A DNA stretch of 64,000 bases from Providencia rustigianii DSM 4541 (GTDB taxonomy: Bacteria; Pseudomonadota; Gammaproteobacteria; Enterobacterales; Enterobacteriaceae): the NCBI RefSeq assembly GCF_000156395.1, contig NZ_GG703817.1, positions 829,395 through 893,394 of the forward strand. Direction: 5' to 3'. Of the stretch, positions 1 to 9,077 are shown in pieces (position 1 is the stretch's first letter; the number at the start of each line of letters is the position of its first letter). A program made the translations under genes and the position numbers. Under the pieces are notes generated by a model. It was not told where the DNA came from and did no database searches. It saw only the letters and a program-made list of their open reading frames with translations.

Positions 1-123
1 TACGAAGGAAGAGCGATTAACAACGCTGTCATCGGCGAGAATATTCGAGTCCGGTTAATTAATGGGCAAGTTGTGAATGGTGAGGCTCAAGAAAATGGCA
101 GTGTTCAGGTTGCATTGAATTAA
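1..123 (+). CDS. flgA: FlgA, C-terminal end (partial)
   Basis: The reading frame is open from the left edge and ends at TAA 121-123, giving 40 residues. They include INNAVIGENIRVRLINGQVV, which matches the conserved C-terminus of FlgA, the periplasmic chaperone for assembly of the flagellar P ring. It lies directly before flgM and flgN, the usual flgAMN order. The N-terminal part, including the signal peptide, lies outside the window. Confidence 0.85.
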   Translation, partial: YEGRAINNAVIGENIRVRLINGQVVNGEAQENGSVQVALN

Positions 124-266
124 TTGAAAGCGAAATATAATCATTAACTTAGCGGATGATAATTTTCTGTTTTTCATGGGAATTGCAGGTATAATTTTTA
201 CAATTCGTCCGACATAGTAAAAAATAAAAAAGTGGCATAGCGGCAACTTGAAATATAACGGAATAT

Positions 267-293
267 TAAAGGTTCATTAATATCTGCCGATAA
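267..293 (+). promoter_or_regulatory. sigma-28 (FliA) promoter of flgMN
   Basis: TAAA at 267-270, a 15-base spacer and GCCGATAA at 286-293 match the FliA consensus exactly. The site lies 40 bases before the flgM start. It would place the anti-sigma factor under the sigma factor it inhibits, the known class III feedback loop. Confidence 0.85.
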
Positions 294-332
294 CTGACTA
301 TATGAAAAATATCGGGAACAGGAAAAAACACT

Positions 333-635
333 ATGGCTATTGAGCAAACATCTGCAATTTCTGCGCTGACTCAGGTTACGACTCGCGATCCACAAGATGC
401 GACAGCCCCGATGCGCGATAAAAAAATTTCAGCTAATGAAGCAGTTAAAGAAAGTTCTTTCGCACCCAGCGAATTACAAAAGAAATTACTCCAGCCTCAA
501 GCAACCGATATTGATACGGCAAAAGTCGAGAAGATCAAGCAAGCTATCAAAGACGGCACTTTAACGATGGATGCAGGTAAAATTGCTGATGGCATTTTGC
601 GTGACGCCCATGAATGTATGCTTTCCATGAAATAA
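333..635 (+). CDS. flgM: FlgM, anti-sigma-28 factor
   Basis: This is a 100-residue protein, close to the E. coli FlgM length of 97. FlgM binds FliA (sigma-28) in the cytoplasm and is exported through the completed hook-basal body, which frees sigma-28 for late genes. The C-terminal half (from about residue 60, IDTAKVEKIKQAIKDGTL, then IADGILRDA) is the conserved sigma-binding helical region; the N-terminal half is polar and probably disordered. It lies between flgA and flgN and has its own perfect FliA promoter at 267-293. The ATG at 333 is the first in frame and matches the family start MxIxxT. Confidence 0.95.
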   Translation: MAIEQTSAISALTQVTTRDPQDATAPMRDKKISANEAVKESSFAPSELQKKLLQPQATDIDTAKVEKIKQAIKDGTLTMDAGKIADGILRDAHECMLSMK

Positions 636-646
636 ATTGAATTACT

Positions 647-1087
647 ATGAACGACGAATTATTGCTATTACTAGAACAACAATTGGGTCATTTGCAATCA
701 CTGGAAATTGTGATGAAAAATGAAGAGTTATTATTAGGTTATCATCGCGTTCCACCGTCACCTTTTCAGGAAACGACTGAGCAAAAACGCTTTTTGGTCG
801 CCGCTATTAGTCACGGAGAAAATCACCGTTTGCAGCTAGAAGAGCAAGCGCAGATTGCAGCGCCTTACGATGACAACCTTGTACTGAGTAATATTTGGGA
901 ATCGATTAAAGCCCTGACCACTTCATTAAAAGAGCTAAATTATCGTAATCACCAAATGCTACAACTGCATATTGAACTGAACTCACAGCGCCTTAATTTT
1001 GTGAAAAAACACAATAATCAATCCACATATGGTGCCGATGGTTTAGAGTCGAAACGCCCTGCATTAGGAAAGAAAATCTCGATTTAG
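647..1087 (+). CDS. flgN: FlgN, export chaperone for FlgK and FlgL
   Basis: A 146-residue, largely helical, glutamine- and leucine-rich protein of typical FlgN length. FlgN is the cytosolic chaperone that delivers the hook-filament junction proteins FlgK and FlgL to the flagellar export gate. It starts 11 bases after flgM and probably shares its transcript. Assignment rests on the FlgN-type N-terminus (LLLLLEQQLGHLQSLEIVM) and on the flgA-flgM-flgN order. In other gammaproteobacteria flgN is last in this operon; here a toxin-antitoxin pair follows on the other strand. Confidence 0.92.
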   Translation: MNDELLLLLEQQLGHLQSLEIVMKNEELLLGYHRVPPSPFQETTEQKRFLVAAISHGENHRLQLEEQAQIAAPYDDNLVLSNIWESIKALTTSLKELNYRNHQMLQLHIELNSQRLNFVKKHNNQSTYGADGLESKRPALGKKISI

Positions 1088-1124
1088 ATTTCTGACTATC
1101 TCCCTGTTATCTATCTCTATCTGG

Positions 1125-1445
1125 TTAAATAATCAGAGTCTTTTGCTCGATTAAATTTAGTAATCTCAACGCTGCGCCGTTGGGTTTGATTTCATCACGT
1201 TCCCACTTAGACACACTTTCTTTTGTCATATTTAATATAAGCGCTAAAGATGATTGAGAAATATTATTCTCTTCGCGAATACGTTTAATATCCTCACCCG
1301 TCATTGGCTTAAGAGCACTAAATTTCTCCTTTAACTCTCTCGCCTTAATTCTTGCTTCAATACGTCGAGAGGCAATATCATCAGTCACTCCAATCTTTTC
1401 CAATCCTTGAGCAAATTCAAGTAACTCTTTCATCGTATTAGACAT
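1125..1445 (-). CDS. Antitoxin, XRE/HTH family (HigA/NadS-like)
   Basis: A 106-residue protein with a C-terminal helix-turn-helix at about residues 50-100 (IKRIREENNISQSSLALIL, then VSKWERDEIKPNGAAL), the XRE fold. In this toxin-first pair it should neutralise the preceding RelE-family toxin and repress the operon. The start ATG at 1443-1445 lies inside the last codons of the toxin gene (8-base overlap), so the two are translationally coupled. The longer N-terminal helical region is probably the toxin-binding part. It is an accessory insertion between flgN and flhA. Confidence 0.85.
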   Translation of the reverse strand: MSNTMKELLEFAQGLEKIGVTDDIASRRIEARIKARELKEKFSALKPMTGEDIKRIREENNISQSSLALILNMTKESVSKWERDEIKPNGAALRLLNLIEQKTLII

Positions 1446-1824
1446 TTTCTACCTCAATTAAATAGCCAGTTTTAAGCATATGTGCAATTTTCATTGGATC
1501 AGAATTTAGTAATATTCGAGCAATATCTTTATAGGATTCAAGATCATCATCCTCAATTTCTTTTCTTCCTTTTGAGGCTAATCGTGATTTGGACCAACCA
1601 TCAGCAAAAAATAGATGAGAACCTTGTTTATAAAAAATAATCGTTCGTATTCCAGCTCTTTTCCCAAAGCCTTGAATAGCCAGACGCTTTTTAATCACAC
1701 CGCCACCCAAATCCGCTTCATAACAGCCGGATAAAACCTGCTTAGCCGCTAACAATACGTCAATTTCATCCAGTTCTAGCTTTTTTAGCTTACTCTTAAA
1801 AATCTTAGTTTTATAAATTGCCAT
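1438..1824 (-). CDS. Toxin, RelE/HigB-like (PF06296 type)
   Basis: A 128-residue protein opening with MAIYKTKIF, followed by the YEADLGGGVIKKRLA and AGIRTIIFYKQGSHLFFADG blocks typical of the RelE-like toxins of PF06296 (COG4737). Members are ribosome-dependent mRNA interferases. Toxin precedes antitoxin, as in HigBA pairs, and the genes overlap by 8 bases. The pair interrupts the flgN-flhA junction of the flagellar cluster; in E. coli flhA is followed by flhE, which is not seen here. Activity on ribosomes is inferred from the family. Confidence 0.85.
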   Translation of the reverse strand: MAIYKTKIFKSKLKKLELDEIDVLLAAKQVLSGCYEADLGGGVIKKRLAIQGFGKRAGIRTIIFYKQGSHLFFADGWSKSRLASKGRKEIEDDDLESYKDIARILLNSDPMKIAHMLKTGYLIEVENV

Positions 1825-1846
1825 CCTTAGCCCACCAATTAAACCA

Positions 1847-1861
1847 TAGTAATCCTTACTA
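1847..1861. promoter_or_regulatory. Inverted repeat before toxin-antitoxin operon
   Basis: TAGTAA-TCC-TTACTA is a perfect inverted repeat with 6-base arms, 23 bases before the toxin start. It is a plausible operator for the XRE antitoxin, which autoregulates such operons. Function is inferred from position only. Confidence 0.45.
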
Positions 1862-1965
1862 CAGTTGGCATCAATAAAAAACAGGCGAAAAACAAGATTT
1901 CATCAAGAAAACCCCATTAAATCGCCTGCTACCTGTCTGTATTAAACAATAAATTAATCGGTTGT

Positions 1966-4062
1966 TTATGACCCGCTAATCATCGACGTCATTCTAATCT
2001 TACGATGATCCGTCATCTCTAAATTCGACATCACGACCAACTGTGGCAAGCTACGACGCAAGAAACGAGACAATATCAATCGTAAACTGTGATTCACCAA
2101 TAATACCGTTGGTGCCCCCATGGCTTCTTGATGAGAAATCGCTTCTTCCGCTTGAGATTGAATAAATTGCGCAAGATTTGGTTCTAAACCGCCACCATTT
2201 TTAGCCGCTTGTAACAGAATTTGTTCTAACTTAGCATCGAGACCAATGACTTGGATTTCTTCTGCATTACCAAACCACTGTTGGGTAATTGCCCGTCCAA
2301 GCGCGATCCGTACCTGAGAAGTCAGATAGTCGGTATCTTTTTGTTCACCATTTTCCCCTGACATTTCAGCTAAGGTTTCAATAATGGTGCGCATATCGCG
2401 GATCACGACATCTTCCATCAATAAGTTTTGCAGAACGCGATGTAAAATTGTCAAAGATATAGTATCTGGGATCAGGTCATCCGCCAGTTTTGGCATCTCT
2501 TTTTTCACTCGGTCATACAACATTTGGGCTTCTTGACGCCCAAACAATGTACTTGAATATTGCAGTAAAATTTGATTGAAGTGTGTTGCTACTGCGGTAC
2601 TGGCAGAAACAACCGTATAGCCTTGGATTTGTGCTTGTTCACGGAAATCATCATCAATCCAAACCGCAGGTAAGCCGAACGCTGGCTCTTTCGTCACATC
2701 CCCTTGCAATGAACCAGCGGCATTTCCCGGATCAATCGCTAGGCTACGACCAGGTTGTGCTTCGCCGCGCCCGACCTCTGCGCCTTTAATAAGAATACGA
2801 TACTCACATGGCGACAATTCTAAGTTATCGCAGATATGCACCACGGGTGGTAAGTACCCGACTTCTTGAGCAAACTTTTTCCGTAATCCACGCAAACGGC
2901 CTAATAATTCCCCTTGCTGGTCATTATCGACGAGTGGAATTAAGCGATAGCCCACTTCCATCGCTAATAAGTCCTCTAACTGAACATCCTCCCAAGTCGC
3001 TTCCACTACTTTATTGGCTTCTTGAAAGTGTTGTGCTTGACCGTCATCAGAAACTTTCTCTGGGCTTTGGGATTTACGAACGAGATACCAACCTAATGCA
3101 GCTAGCGCCGCAGTAAATAAGAGAAACACGAAATTTGGCATGCCAGGAATCAGACCAATAAGCCCTAAAACTCCCGCACTTAGCCACATAACTCTAGGAT
3201 TATTAAATAGTTGAGTGACCATCTGCTCACCGACATCTTCATCGGTTGCAACACGGGTAACAATTACCCCTGCGGCGGTAGAGATAATCAATGCTGGGAT
3301 CTGAGCGACAAGTCCATCACCAATAGTTAATAGGGTATATGTACTGGTGGCATCACCTAAGGTCATATTGTGTTGAGCAACACCAATGATTAAACCACCA
3401 ATCACGTTGATGACCATGATCATAATACCGGCGACAGCATCACCACGGACAAACTTACTCGCACCATCCATCGAACCGTAAAAATCTGCTTCTTGAGTTA
3501 CTTCTGAGCGGCGTTTTTTGGCTTCATCATCATTAATAATTCCTGCGTTTAAGTCCGCATCGATTGCCATTTGCTTACCAGGCATACCATCAAGAACAAA
3601 ACGAGCGCCCACTTCAGCAATACGCCCCGCACCTTTGGTAATGACCATAAAGTTAATCAAGACGAGAATAATAAATACCACGATACCAATGGCAAAATTA
3701 CCACCTACCAAGAAATGACCAAAAGCTTCAACTACCCGTCCTGCGGCATCAGGTCCGGTGTGACCATCTAATAAAATAATTCGAGTAGAGGCGATATTGA
3801 GCGATAAACGCAGTAATGTGGCAAATAATAAAATCGTTGGGAAAGCCGCAAAATCCAATGTCCGTTTAGTGAACATCGCCACTAACAACACCATGATGGA
3901 GAGCGCAATATTAAAGGTAAACAGCAGGTCGAGCAAAAATGCCGGTAATGGTAAAACCATCATCGACAAGATCAGCAAAATCAGTACGGGCCCAGCGAGA
4001 ATTTGCCACTGAGTTCCCTGTAAGTTCTTCGGCAATTTTAAAAGTGTAGCCAAATTAGCCAT
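1966..4062 (-). CDS. flhA: FlhA, flagellar export gate protein
   Basis: FlhA forms the nonameric gate of the flagellar type III export apparatus in the inner membrane. The N-terminal half has about eight membrane segments and the conserved FHIPEP-family region (INFMVITKGAGRIAEVGARF, then FVLDGMPGKQMAIDADLNAG, about residues 140-180). The C-terminal half is the cytosolic substrate- and chaperone-binding domain. I chose the ATG at 4060-4062 (MANLATLLKLP), which aligns with E. coli MSNLAAMLRLP and gives 698 residues; an ATG 12 bases upstream and a TTG at 4083 are also in frame. The start overlaps the flhB stop by 8 bases. No flhE follows; a toxin-antitoxin pair lies there instead. Confidence 0.95.
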   Translation of the reverse strand: MANLATLLKLPKNLQGTQWQILAGPVLILLILSMMVLPLPAFLLDLLFTFNIALSIMVLLVAMFTKRTLDFAAFPTILLFATLLRLSLNIASTRIILLDGHTGPDAAGRVVEAFGHFLVGGNFAIGIVVFIILVLINFMVITKGAGRIAEVGARFVLDGMPGKQMAIDADLNAGIINDDEAKKRRSEVTQEADFYGSMDGASKFVRGDAVAGIMIMVINVIGGLIIGVAQHNMTLGDATSTYTLLTIGDGLVAQIPALIISTAAGVIVTRVATDEDVGEQMVTQLFNNPRVMWLSAGVLGLIGLIPGMPNFVFLLFTAALAALGWYLVRKSQSPEKVSDDGQAQHFQEANKVVEATWEDVQLEDLLAMEVGYRLIPLVDNDQQGELLGRLRGLRKKFAQEVGYLPPVVHICDNLELSPCEYRILIKGAEVGRGEAQPGRSLAIDPGNAAGSLQGDVTKEPAFGLPAVWIDDDFREQAQIQGYTVVSASTAVATHFNQILLQYSSTLFGRQEAQMLYDRVKKEMPKLADDLIPDTISLTILHRVLQNLLMEDVVIRDMRTIIETLAEMSGENGEQKDTDYLTSQVRIALGRAITQQWFGNAEEIQVIGLDAKLEQILLQAAKNGGGLEPNLAQFIQSQAEEAISHQEAMGAPTVLLVNHSLRLILSRFLRRSLPQLVVMSNLEMTDHRKIRMTSMISGS

Positions 4063-5206
4063 CGCGATTGTCATCTCCAGCAAAATCCAGCGTCGGTGGC
4101 ACTGGTAAATTTTTCGGTTTTTTGGGTTTCAGGCCACCTTCTCGACGCCAACGGCGTAATTGGTAAACCCATGCTAAAACTTCTGCTACTGCTGCATACA
4201 GCGCAACAGGAATACTTTGTCCAATCTCAGCGTGTCGATATAACGCACGCGCTAACGGAGGAGCTTCAAGTTGTAAAATTCGATTCTCTTCGCCAATTTC
4301 TTTTATGCGTTGAGCGATAACTCCCGCCCCTTTTGCCAATACCTTTGGAGCCCCCATTTTTTTATCATCATATTTGAGTGCTACCGCATAGTGTGTTGGG
4401 TTAGTGACGATAACATCTGCACTGGGAACATCGGCCATCATTCGGTTGCGAGCAATCGCACGCTGTTGTTGACGAATTTTGGCTTTAATATGCGGGTCAC
4501 CCTCTTGCTGCTTGAATTCATCTTTAATTTCTTGGCGGCTCATTCGTAATTTTTTTAAATGCGAACGAAATTGGTAAAACACATCAAATGCCACCATCGG
4601 AATCAACATAAAAACAATCAAGTAACCGGCAAAAATGACTTTTTCTAGCGCATTTCCTAATGCCGTGACAGGGGGCTCCATCACCAAATGCAGTAATGAT
4701 GGCCAACTTTGCCAAAGAAAAATCCATGTCCCCAGTCCCACAAATAAAGATTTCAAGATCGCCTTAAATAGCTCGGATAAGGCATTCATTGAAAAAATTC
4801 GTTTCAATCCTTTAATCGGATCTAATTTTTTAGGATCAAATTTAATCAGCTTACTGTTGAATAGCAGTCCTCCTACCAATGAGGATGCTGAAATTCCAAC
4901 TAGCGCCAACCCACCAATCACGGGTAATAATGCAAATAGTGCTTCACTCACTACCGAGCCTAAATAATTGAGCATCAGCTTTGTGTTCTGTAGGTAGTGA
5001 CCATCAAAAATAAACCCTTGGCGCATGATTTGACGTAATTGTGCGGCAAGGTGCCCACCACTTAGCCACAGTAAACTGACCCCAGCTAACATCATCATCA
5101 GGGAGCTCAGTTCTTTTGATCGAACGATTTGCCCATCATCTTTGGCTTTTTGCTTTTTATGGGGCGTGGGTTCTTCTGTTTTTTCTACATCACTTTCGTC
5201 GGACAC
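4055..5206 (-). CDS. flhB: FlhB, export specificity switch
   Basis: A 383-residue export-apparatus protein. Four hydrophobic segments lie in residues 30-215, followed by the cytosolic domain with the self-cleavage motif N269-P270-T271-H272 (VTNPTHYAVAL). Autocleavage there switches export from rod/hook to filament substrates; the numbering equals that of Salmonella FlhB. The N-terminus (MSDESDVEKTEEPTPHKKQK) is the usual charged leader. It forms an operon with flhA and is separated by 270 bases from the divergent yajD gene. Confidence 0.96.
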   Translation of the reverse strand: MSDESDVEKTEEPTPHKKQKAKDDGQIVRSKELSSLMMMLAGVSLLWLSGGHLAAQLRQIMRQGFIFDGHYLQNTKLMLNYLGSVVSEALFALLPVIGGLALVGISASSLVGGLLFNSKLIKFDPKKLDPIKGLKRIFSMNALSELFKAILKSLFVGLGTWIFLWQSWPSLLHLVMEPPVTALGNALEKVIFAGYLIVFMLIPMVAFDVFYQFRSHLKKLRMSRQEIKDEFKQQEGDPHIKAKIRQQQRAIARNRMMADVPSADVIVTNPTHYAVALKYDDKKMGAPKVLAKGAGVIAQRIKEIGEENRILQLEAPPLARALYRHAEIGQSIPVALYAAVAEVLAWVYQLRRWRREGGLKPKKPKNLPVPPTLDFAGDDNRDG

Positions 5207-5476
5207 ATCGCTTCCAAAAATTCAGCCTATACGTATAGTCGCTATAGCATGACAGAGTGTAAAAAATTCAATGGTGGAAATTAGATGCACTTCGCAGGGG
5301 TTTTTGGGCAATTGAGTAATATGACATCAACTTTGGGAAGCGTTTCGCAATAAGATATGAAACCTGCAAAAAAGAGATAATTTAAAAATTTATTTCCTAT
5401 AATACCCATGATGTAAAATGCGGTATATTGATAGCAGAAATGCAAAACCATCTATTGATAACAGGTACTATTTATT

Positions 5477-5824
5477 ATGGCTCTGATCCCAAAAAACTAC
5501 ACTCGGTTGGAAAGTGGCTACCGTGAGAAAGCACTAAAAATCTATCCGTGGGTATGTGGACGCTGTACACGGGAGTTTGTTTATTCAAATCTACGCGAAT
5601 TAACAGTTCACCATATTGATCACGACCATACCAATAACCCAGAGGATGGCAGTAACTGGGAGTTATTGTGTCTATTTTGTCATGACCATGAACACTCAAA
5701 ATATACTGAAGCGGATCAATACGGAACAACGGTTGTGGCTGGGGAAGATGCACAAAAAGATGTTGGTGAAGCGACCTATAATCCGTTCGCTGATTTAAAG
5801 TCGATGCTCAATAAGAAAAAATAA
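5477..5824 (+). CDS. yajD: YajD, small HNH nuclease family protein
   Basis: A 115-residue protein nearly identical to E. coli YajD. It has a zinc-finger-type HNH fold: CGRC near residue 27, the TVHHIDHDHTNNPEDGSNWE block near residue 50 with the catalytic-type histidines, and CLFCHDHEH near residue 75. The cellular role is unknown. It is the only gene pointing rightward inside the leftward flagellar cluster, between flhB and cheZ, and has no obvious link to motility. Confidence 0.93.
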   Translation: MALIPKNYTRLESGYREKALKIYPWVCGRCTREFVYSNLRELTVHHIDHDHTNNPEDGSNWELLCLFCHDHEHSKYTEADQYGTTVVAGEDAQKDVGEATYNPFADLKSMLNKKK

Positions 5825-5913
5825 TCTTAGCAAGATTCACTTTAAGCAAAGTCTCAGTTTAAATGTGAACAAGTGCCATTTAATACGTTTTTCTGACAGA
5901 TAAATCAAAGTAG

Positions 5914-5956
5914 TTTGAGTCATAGCTAAGAGCAACCAACAATGCTATGACTCAAA
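5914..5956. terminator. 13-bp perfect hairpin between yajD and cheZ
   Basis: TTTGAGTCATAGC (5914-5926) pairs perfectly with 5944-5956 across a 17-base loop. It lies between the convergent ends of yajD and cheZ and may terminate both transcripts. No strong T-run follows on either strand, so it could instead be an mRNA-stabilising hairpin. Confidence 0.5.
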
Positions 5957-5975
5957 ATATGGCAGAAAGCGAAAA

Positions 5976-6619
5976 TTAAAAACCTAGTTCATCTAAAAGA
6001 TCATCCACCTGTGACTGCGATGCCATCACATTCACACCCTCTTTATTAATCTGCGGTCCATTTAGCAGACTTTCACTTTGGGTTTTTGCACGCATTTCTG
6101 GCGGTGTATTTTCCATTAATAAAGCTAGCAGTTGTTTTTCCGCTTCTTCAACGACTTCCATCATTTTTTTGACGACTTGACCCGTTAAATCTTGGAAGTC
6201 TTGAGCCATCATGATTTCCATAAGTTCCGCTTTAGTCACTTCACTATCTTGAATCACGGTTCCCAAAAAATCTTGAGTCGATTCACGTAGCTCGGCGGGA
6301 ACATCATTTGATGCAACCGCTTGCCACTGTTGTTGCAGCGCTATCGCATTTTTGTTCATGTTCACTTGTAGCGGCTTAATGACATCGATGCCATTCAGGG
6401 TTTTTTCTGCCGCTTGTGCCGTCATTTGAGCGATATAACGTAAACGATCTTTACCATCTGGAATACTGGCCACGGCTTGTTGAACACTTTTTCAAGACCA
6501 AGCTCACGCATGCTCTCTCTCAGTGTTCGCATCAAAGTACCAATACGTGTAATGACCTGTTTTAAATCTTCATTTCCAGTACCTGTGCGGCTGCCGTTCA
6601 TTGTTACTTGTTCAATCAT
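5976..6619 (-). pseudogene. cheZ: CheZ, frameshifted (phospho-CheY phosphatase)
   Basis: CheZ dephosphorylates CheY-P. The gene is split between two frames. ATG 6617-6619 (after AAGGAG, 6-base spacing) starts MIEQVTMNG and reads through ITRIGTLMRTLRESMRELGL, then runs out of frame. The second frame continues IPDGKDRLRYIAQMTAQAAE, the catalytic block IMMAQDFQDLTGQV and the CheY-binding tail SQVDDLLDELGF. One extra base at the A5 run (T5 on the + strand, 6488-6492) would give ELGLEKSVQQAVASIPD, matching E. coli ELGLDQAIAEAAEAIPD in length and restoring 214 residues, the E. coli length. So one A has been lost, by mutation, slippage or sequencing error. Both parts are otherwise well conserved. 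Confidence 0.85.
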
Positions 6620-6643
6620 CACTGTCTCCTTTAGCAAGCGCGA

Positions 6644-7036
6644 TTATTGCAGCCCCATTTTTTCAAACACTTTGTTCAATTTTTCTTCAAGAATTGCCGC
6701 CGTAAACGGTTTCACAACATAACCGCTAGCACCAGCTTGAGCTGCCGCAATGATGTTTTCTTTCTTCGCTTCAGCCGTCACCATCAGTACAGGAATATGT
6801 TTAAGTGCTTCATCTCCACGGATAGTTTTCAGCAATTCCAAGCCATCCATATTGGGCATATTCCAGTCAGCAACCACAAAATCGATATTTCCAGCACGGA
6901 TTTTTTCCAGTGCATCAACCCCATCCTCGGCTTCATCGATTTTATTAAAACCAAGTTCTTTTAATAAGTTGCGAACGATTCTGCGCATCGTGGAGAAATC
7001 ATCAACAACCAGAAAACTGAGATCTTTAGCGGCCAT
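6644..7036 (-). CDS. cheY: CheY, chemotaxis response regulator
   Basis: A 130-residue single receiver domain. CheY-P binds FliM at the motor switch and causes tumbling. The acidic pair D12-D13, phosphorylation site D57 (VVADWNMP), T87 and K109 (VVKPF) are all at E. coli numbering. I chose the ATG at 7034-7036 (MAAKDLSF), which follows GAAGGAG at 5-base spacing, over an in-frame GTG two codons upstream. It lies between cheB and cheZ in the cheRBYZ operon. Confidence 0.97.
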   Translation of the reverse strand: MAAKDLSFLVVDDFSTMRRIVRNLLKELGFNKIDEAEDGVDALEKIRAGNIDFVVADWNMPNMDGLELLKTIRGDEALKHIPVLMVTAEAKKENIIAAAQAGASGYVVKPFTAAILEEKLNKVFEKMGLQ

Positions 7037-7078
7037 AACCACTCCTTCAAAAAATACAATGATGAATAACTGCCATCA

Positions 7079-8146
7079 CTAAATGGTGACAGACGAAAGT
7101 TTTGTTAACAAACTCGGGGCAATTTTAAGGATATCGAGCACCTCATCAGCAGCATTCATTTCGATCGCTGCACGAGGCATACCAAATACCACACAACTGC
7201 TTTCATTCTGGGCATAGGTTATTGCGCCCTGTTGGTGCAAATTCAGTAAACCTTTCGCGCCATCCATTCCCATTCCGGTCAATAACACCCCAATACATTT
7301 ACGACCGACATGTTTCGCCACAGAATCGAACATCACATCCACCGAAGGGCGATGACGGTTCACGGGTTCACTTTGTTCTAAAATAATTTGGTAGCCTTTG
7401 CCTTTATCCGTAATGAGCATATGAGAATCTCCGGGGGCAATATAAGCGCAGCCTTTTTGCAGCAATTCGTTGTGCTCAGCTTCTTTAACCGTTAATGAGC
7501 ACAGCTTGTTAAGCCGCTCGGCAAAAGAGCGCGTAAAACCCGCAGGCATATGCTGAGTGATCACTACCGGAGGACATTCTCTTGGTAGCATCTCTAAGAA
7601 TTGACGAATAGCTTCCGTCCCCCCTGTCGATGCCCCTACCGCTATCACTCGGCTATTGCACGCATATGGCGAAAGTGGTTTAGCTAATGTCACAGGCTCC
7701 GGCACTTTTTTCTCTGTACGAGCAAAACGGCTGCGTTGTGACATTTTAGACATCGCAGCGGCGCGAATTTTTTCACCTATTAACTCACGATAGCTCATCA
7801 TGGTTTCGCGGATACCAATCTGTGGCTTAGTCACAAAGTCCACCGCGCCCAGCTCCAATGCTTTTAATGTCACCTCAGAGCCTTTAGATGTTAACGTCGA
7901 CACCATAACAACCGGAATTGGGTGTAATCGCATTAATTTTTCTAAAAAATCAATACCATCCATTCTTGGCATTTCAACATCAAGGGTCACAACGTCAGGT
8001 TCTAGCTGTTTAATCAGATCCCGAGCTACATAGGGATCTGGCGCCGTATCGACGACTTCCATATCGTGGTGGCTATTAATGATTTCACGCATCAATTGGC
8101 GCATCAGCGCGGAGTCATCAACACACAATACTTTGATTTTTTTCAT
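7079..8146 (-). CDS. cheB: CheB, receptor methylesterase/deamidase
   Basis: A 355-residue two-domain protein. The N-terminal receiver domain has D10-D11 and phosphorylation site D56 (TLDVEMP). After a linker (about 130-160) comes the methylesterase domain with catalytic S173 (GASTGG), H199 (TQHMP) and D295 (GMGMDGAKG), each offset by nine from the E. coli numbers. It removes methyl groups from receptors during adaptation. Its ATG shares one base with the cheR stop (TAATG), so the two opposing adaptation enzymes are translationally coupled. Confidence 0.97.
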   Translation of the reverse strand: MKKIKVLCVDDSALMRQLMREIINSHHDMEVVDTAPDPYVARDLIKQLEPDVVTLDVEMPRMDGIDFLEKLMRLHPIPVVMVSTLTSKGSEVTLKALELGAVDFVTKPQIGIRETMMSYRELIGEKIRAAAMSKMSQRSRFARTEKKVPEPVTLAKPLSPYACNSRVIAVGASTGGTEAIRQFLEMLPRECPPVVITQHMPAGFTRSFAERLNKLCSLTVKEAEHNELLQKGCAYIAPGDSHMLITDKGKGYQIILEQSEPVNRHRPSVDVMFDSVAKHVGRKCIGVLLTGMGMDGAKGLLNLHQQGAITYAQNESSCVVFGMPRAAIEMNAADEVLDILKIAPSLLTKLSSVTI

Positions 8147-9003
8147 TATTCTCTCCTCACTGATTGCAAGCTATAGACGGTTTGTCCGTTGATCACAAAC
8201 TGTTTGGATAGTTGAGAAATATTTTCAGAGTGACCGATAAACAATAAGCCGTCTGGCTTTAATAATGGCGCAAAGCGCTCTAGTAGTTTTATCTGCATTT
8301 CTTTATCAAAATAAATCATGACGTTACGGCAAAAGATTGCATCAAATCGATGCTGTATTTGCCAATCACTGTCACTTAAATTTAAGTGACGAAATTCAAT
8401 CATATTGCTCAGCGCGGGTTTTACACGGGCAAAACCTTCATATTCCCCCACCCCTTTCATGAAATAACGTTGGCGCTGTAATGCGCTGAGGTTTTTCAAC
8501 TCTTCGACTCGATAAATCCCTTGTTTCGCTTTTTCTAAAACTTCCGTATCGATATCGCTTGCCATCACCTTTGCGGTTGCTGCACTAGAACCCAAAACAT
8601 CGCTCACTGTCATCGCGATTGAGTAAGGTTCTTCCCCCGTAGAAGATGCCGCACACCATATGTTAATGTTGGTATTACGTCGGCTTCTCAGGAAATCAGT
8701 CAAGGTTTCGAAGTGATGAGGCTCTCGGAAAAATGCTGTTAAATTCGTCGTTAATGCGTTAACAAATGCTTGCCATTCTGGATTCATTGGCTCGCGTTCT
8801 AGCATCCGTAAGTAGTCAGAAAAATTGTCGATATTAGAGTCCCTTAACCGCTTTAACAGTCGGTTATAGACCATGTTTTTTTTATTCATCGTAAGGACGA
8901 TCCCAGACTTTTTATGAATGAATCGACAAACTCGACCAAATTCATCGTCAGTCAAAGGTTCTATTTGTGGTACTAAAAGCATCGTACTTGTCGTCCTATT
9001 CAA
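8146..9003 (-). CDS. cheR: CheR, receptor methyltransferase
   Basis: A 285-residue S-adenosylmethionine-dependent methyltransferase that methylates glutamates of chemoreceptors. The N-terminal helical CheR domain is followed by the SAM-binding fold with [14 protein letters not shown] near residue 117 and [11 protein letters not shown] near 220. E. coli CheR docks on the C-terminal pentapeptide NWETF of receptors; that pentapeptide is present on the receptor at 10756-12441 but absent from the one adjacent to cheR. First gene of cheRBYZ. Confidence 0.96.
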   Translation of the reverse strand: MNRTTSTMLLVPQIEPLTDDEFGRVCRFIHKKSGIVLTMNKKNMVYNRLLKRLRDSNIDNFSDYLRMLEREPMNPEWQAFVNALTTNLTAFFREPHHFETLTDFLRSRRNTNINIWCAASSTGEEPYSIAMTVSDVLGSSAATAKVMASDIDTEVLEKAKQGIYRVEELKNLSALQRQRYFMKGVGEYEGFARVKPALSNMIEFRHLNLSDSDWQIQHRFDAIFCRNVMIYFDKEMQIKLLERFAPLLKPDGLLFIGHSENISQLSKQFVINGQTVYSLQSVRRE

Positions 9004-9077
9004 TAAAAACCGGTGAGGCAGCCAGTAATATGGCTGCCAAATTGTCGAACATGTAACGAGCTAGGAAGAGATCCTAA

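Noticed and set aside
5475..5753. 92-codon minus-strand ORF over yajD
   Set aside because: It lies fully antisense to conserved YajD and looks like a shadow.
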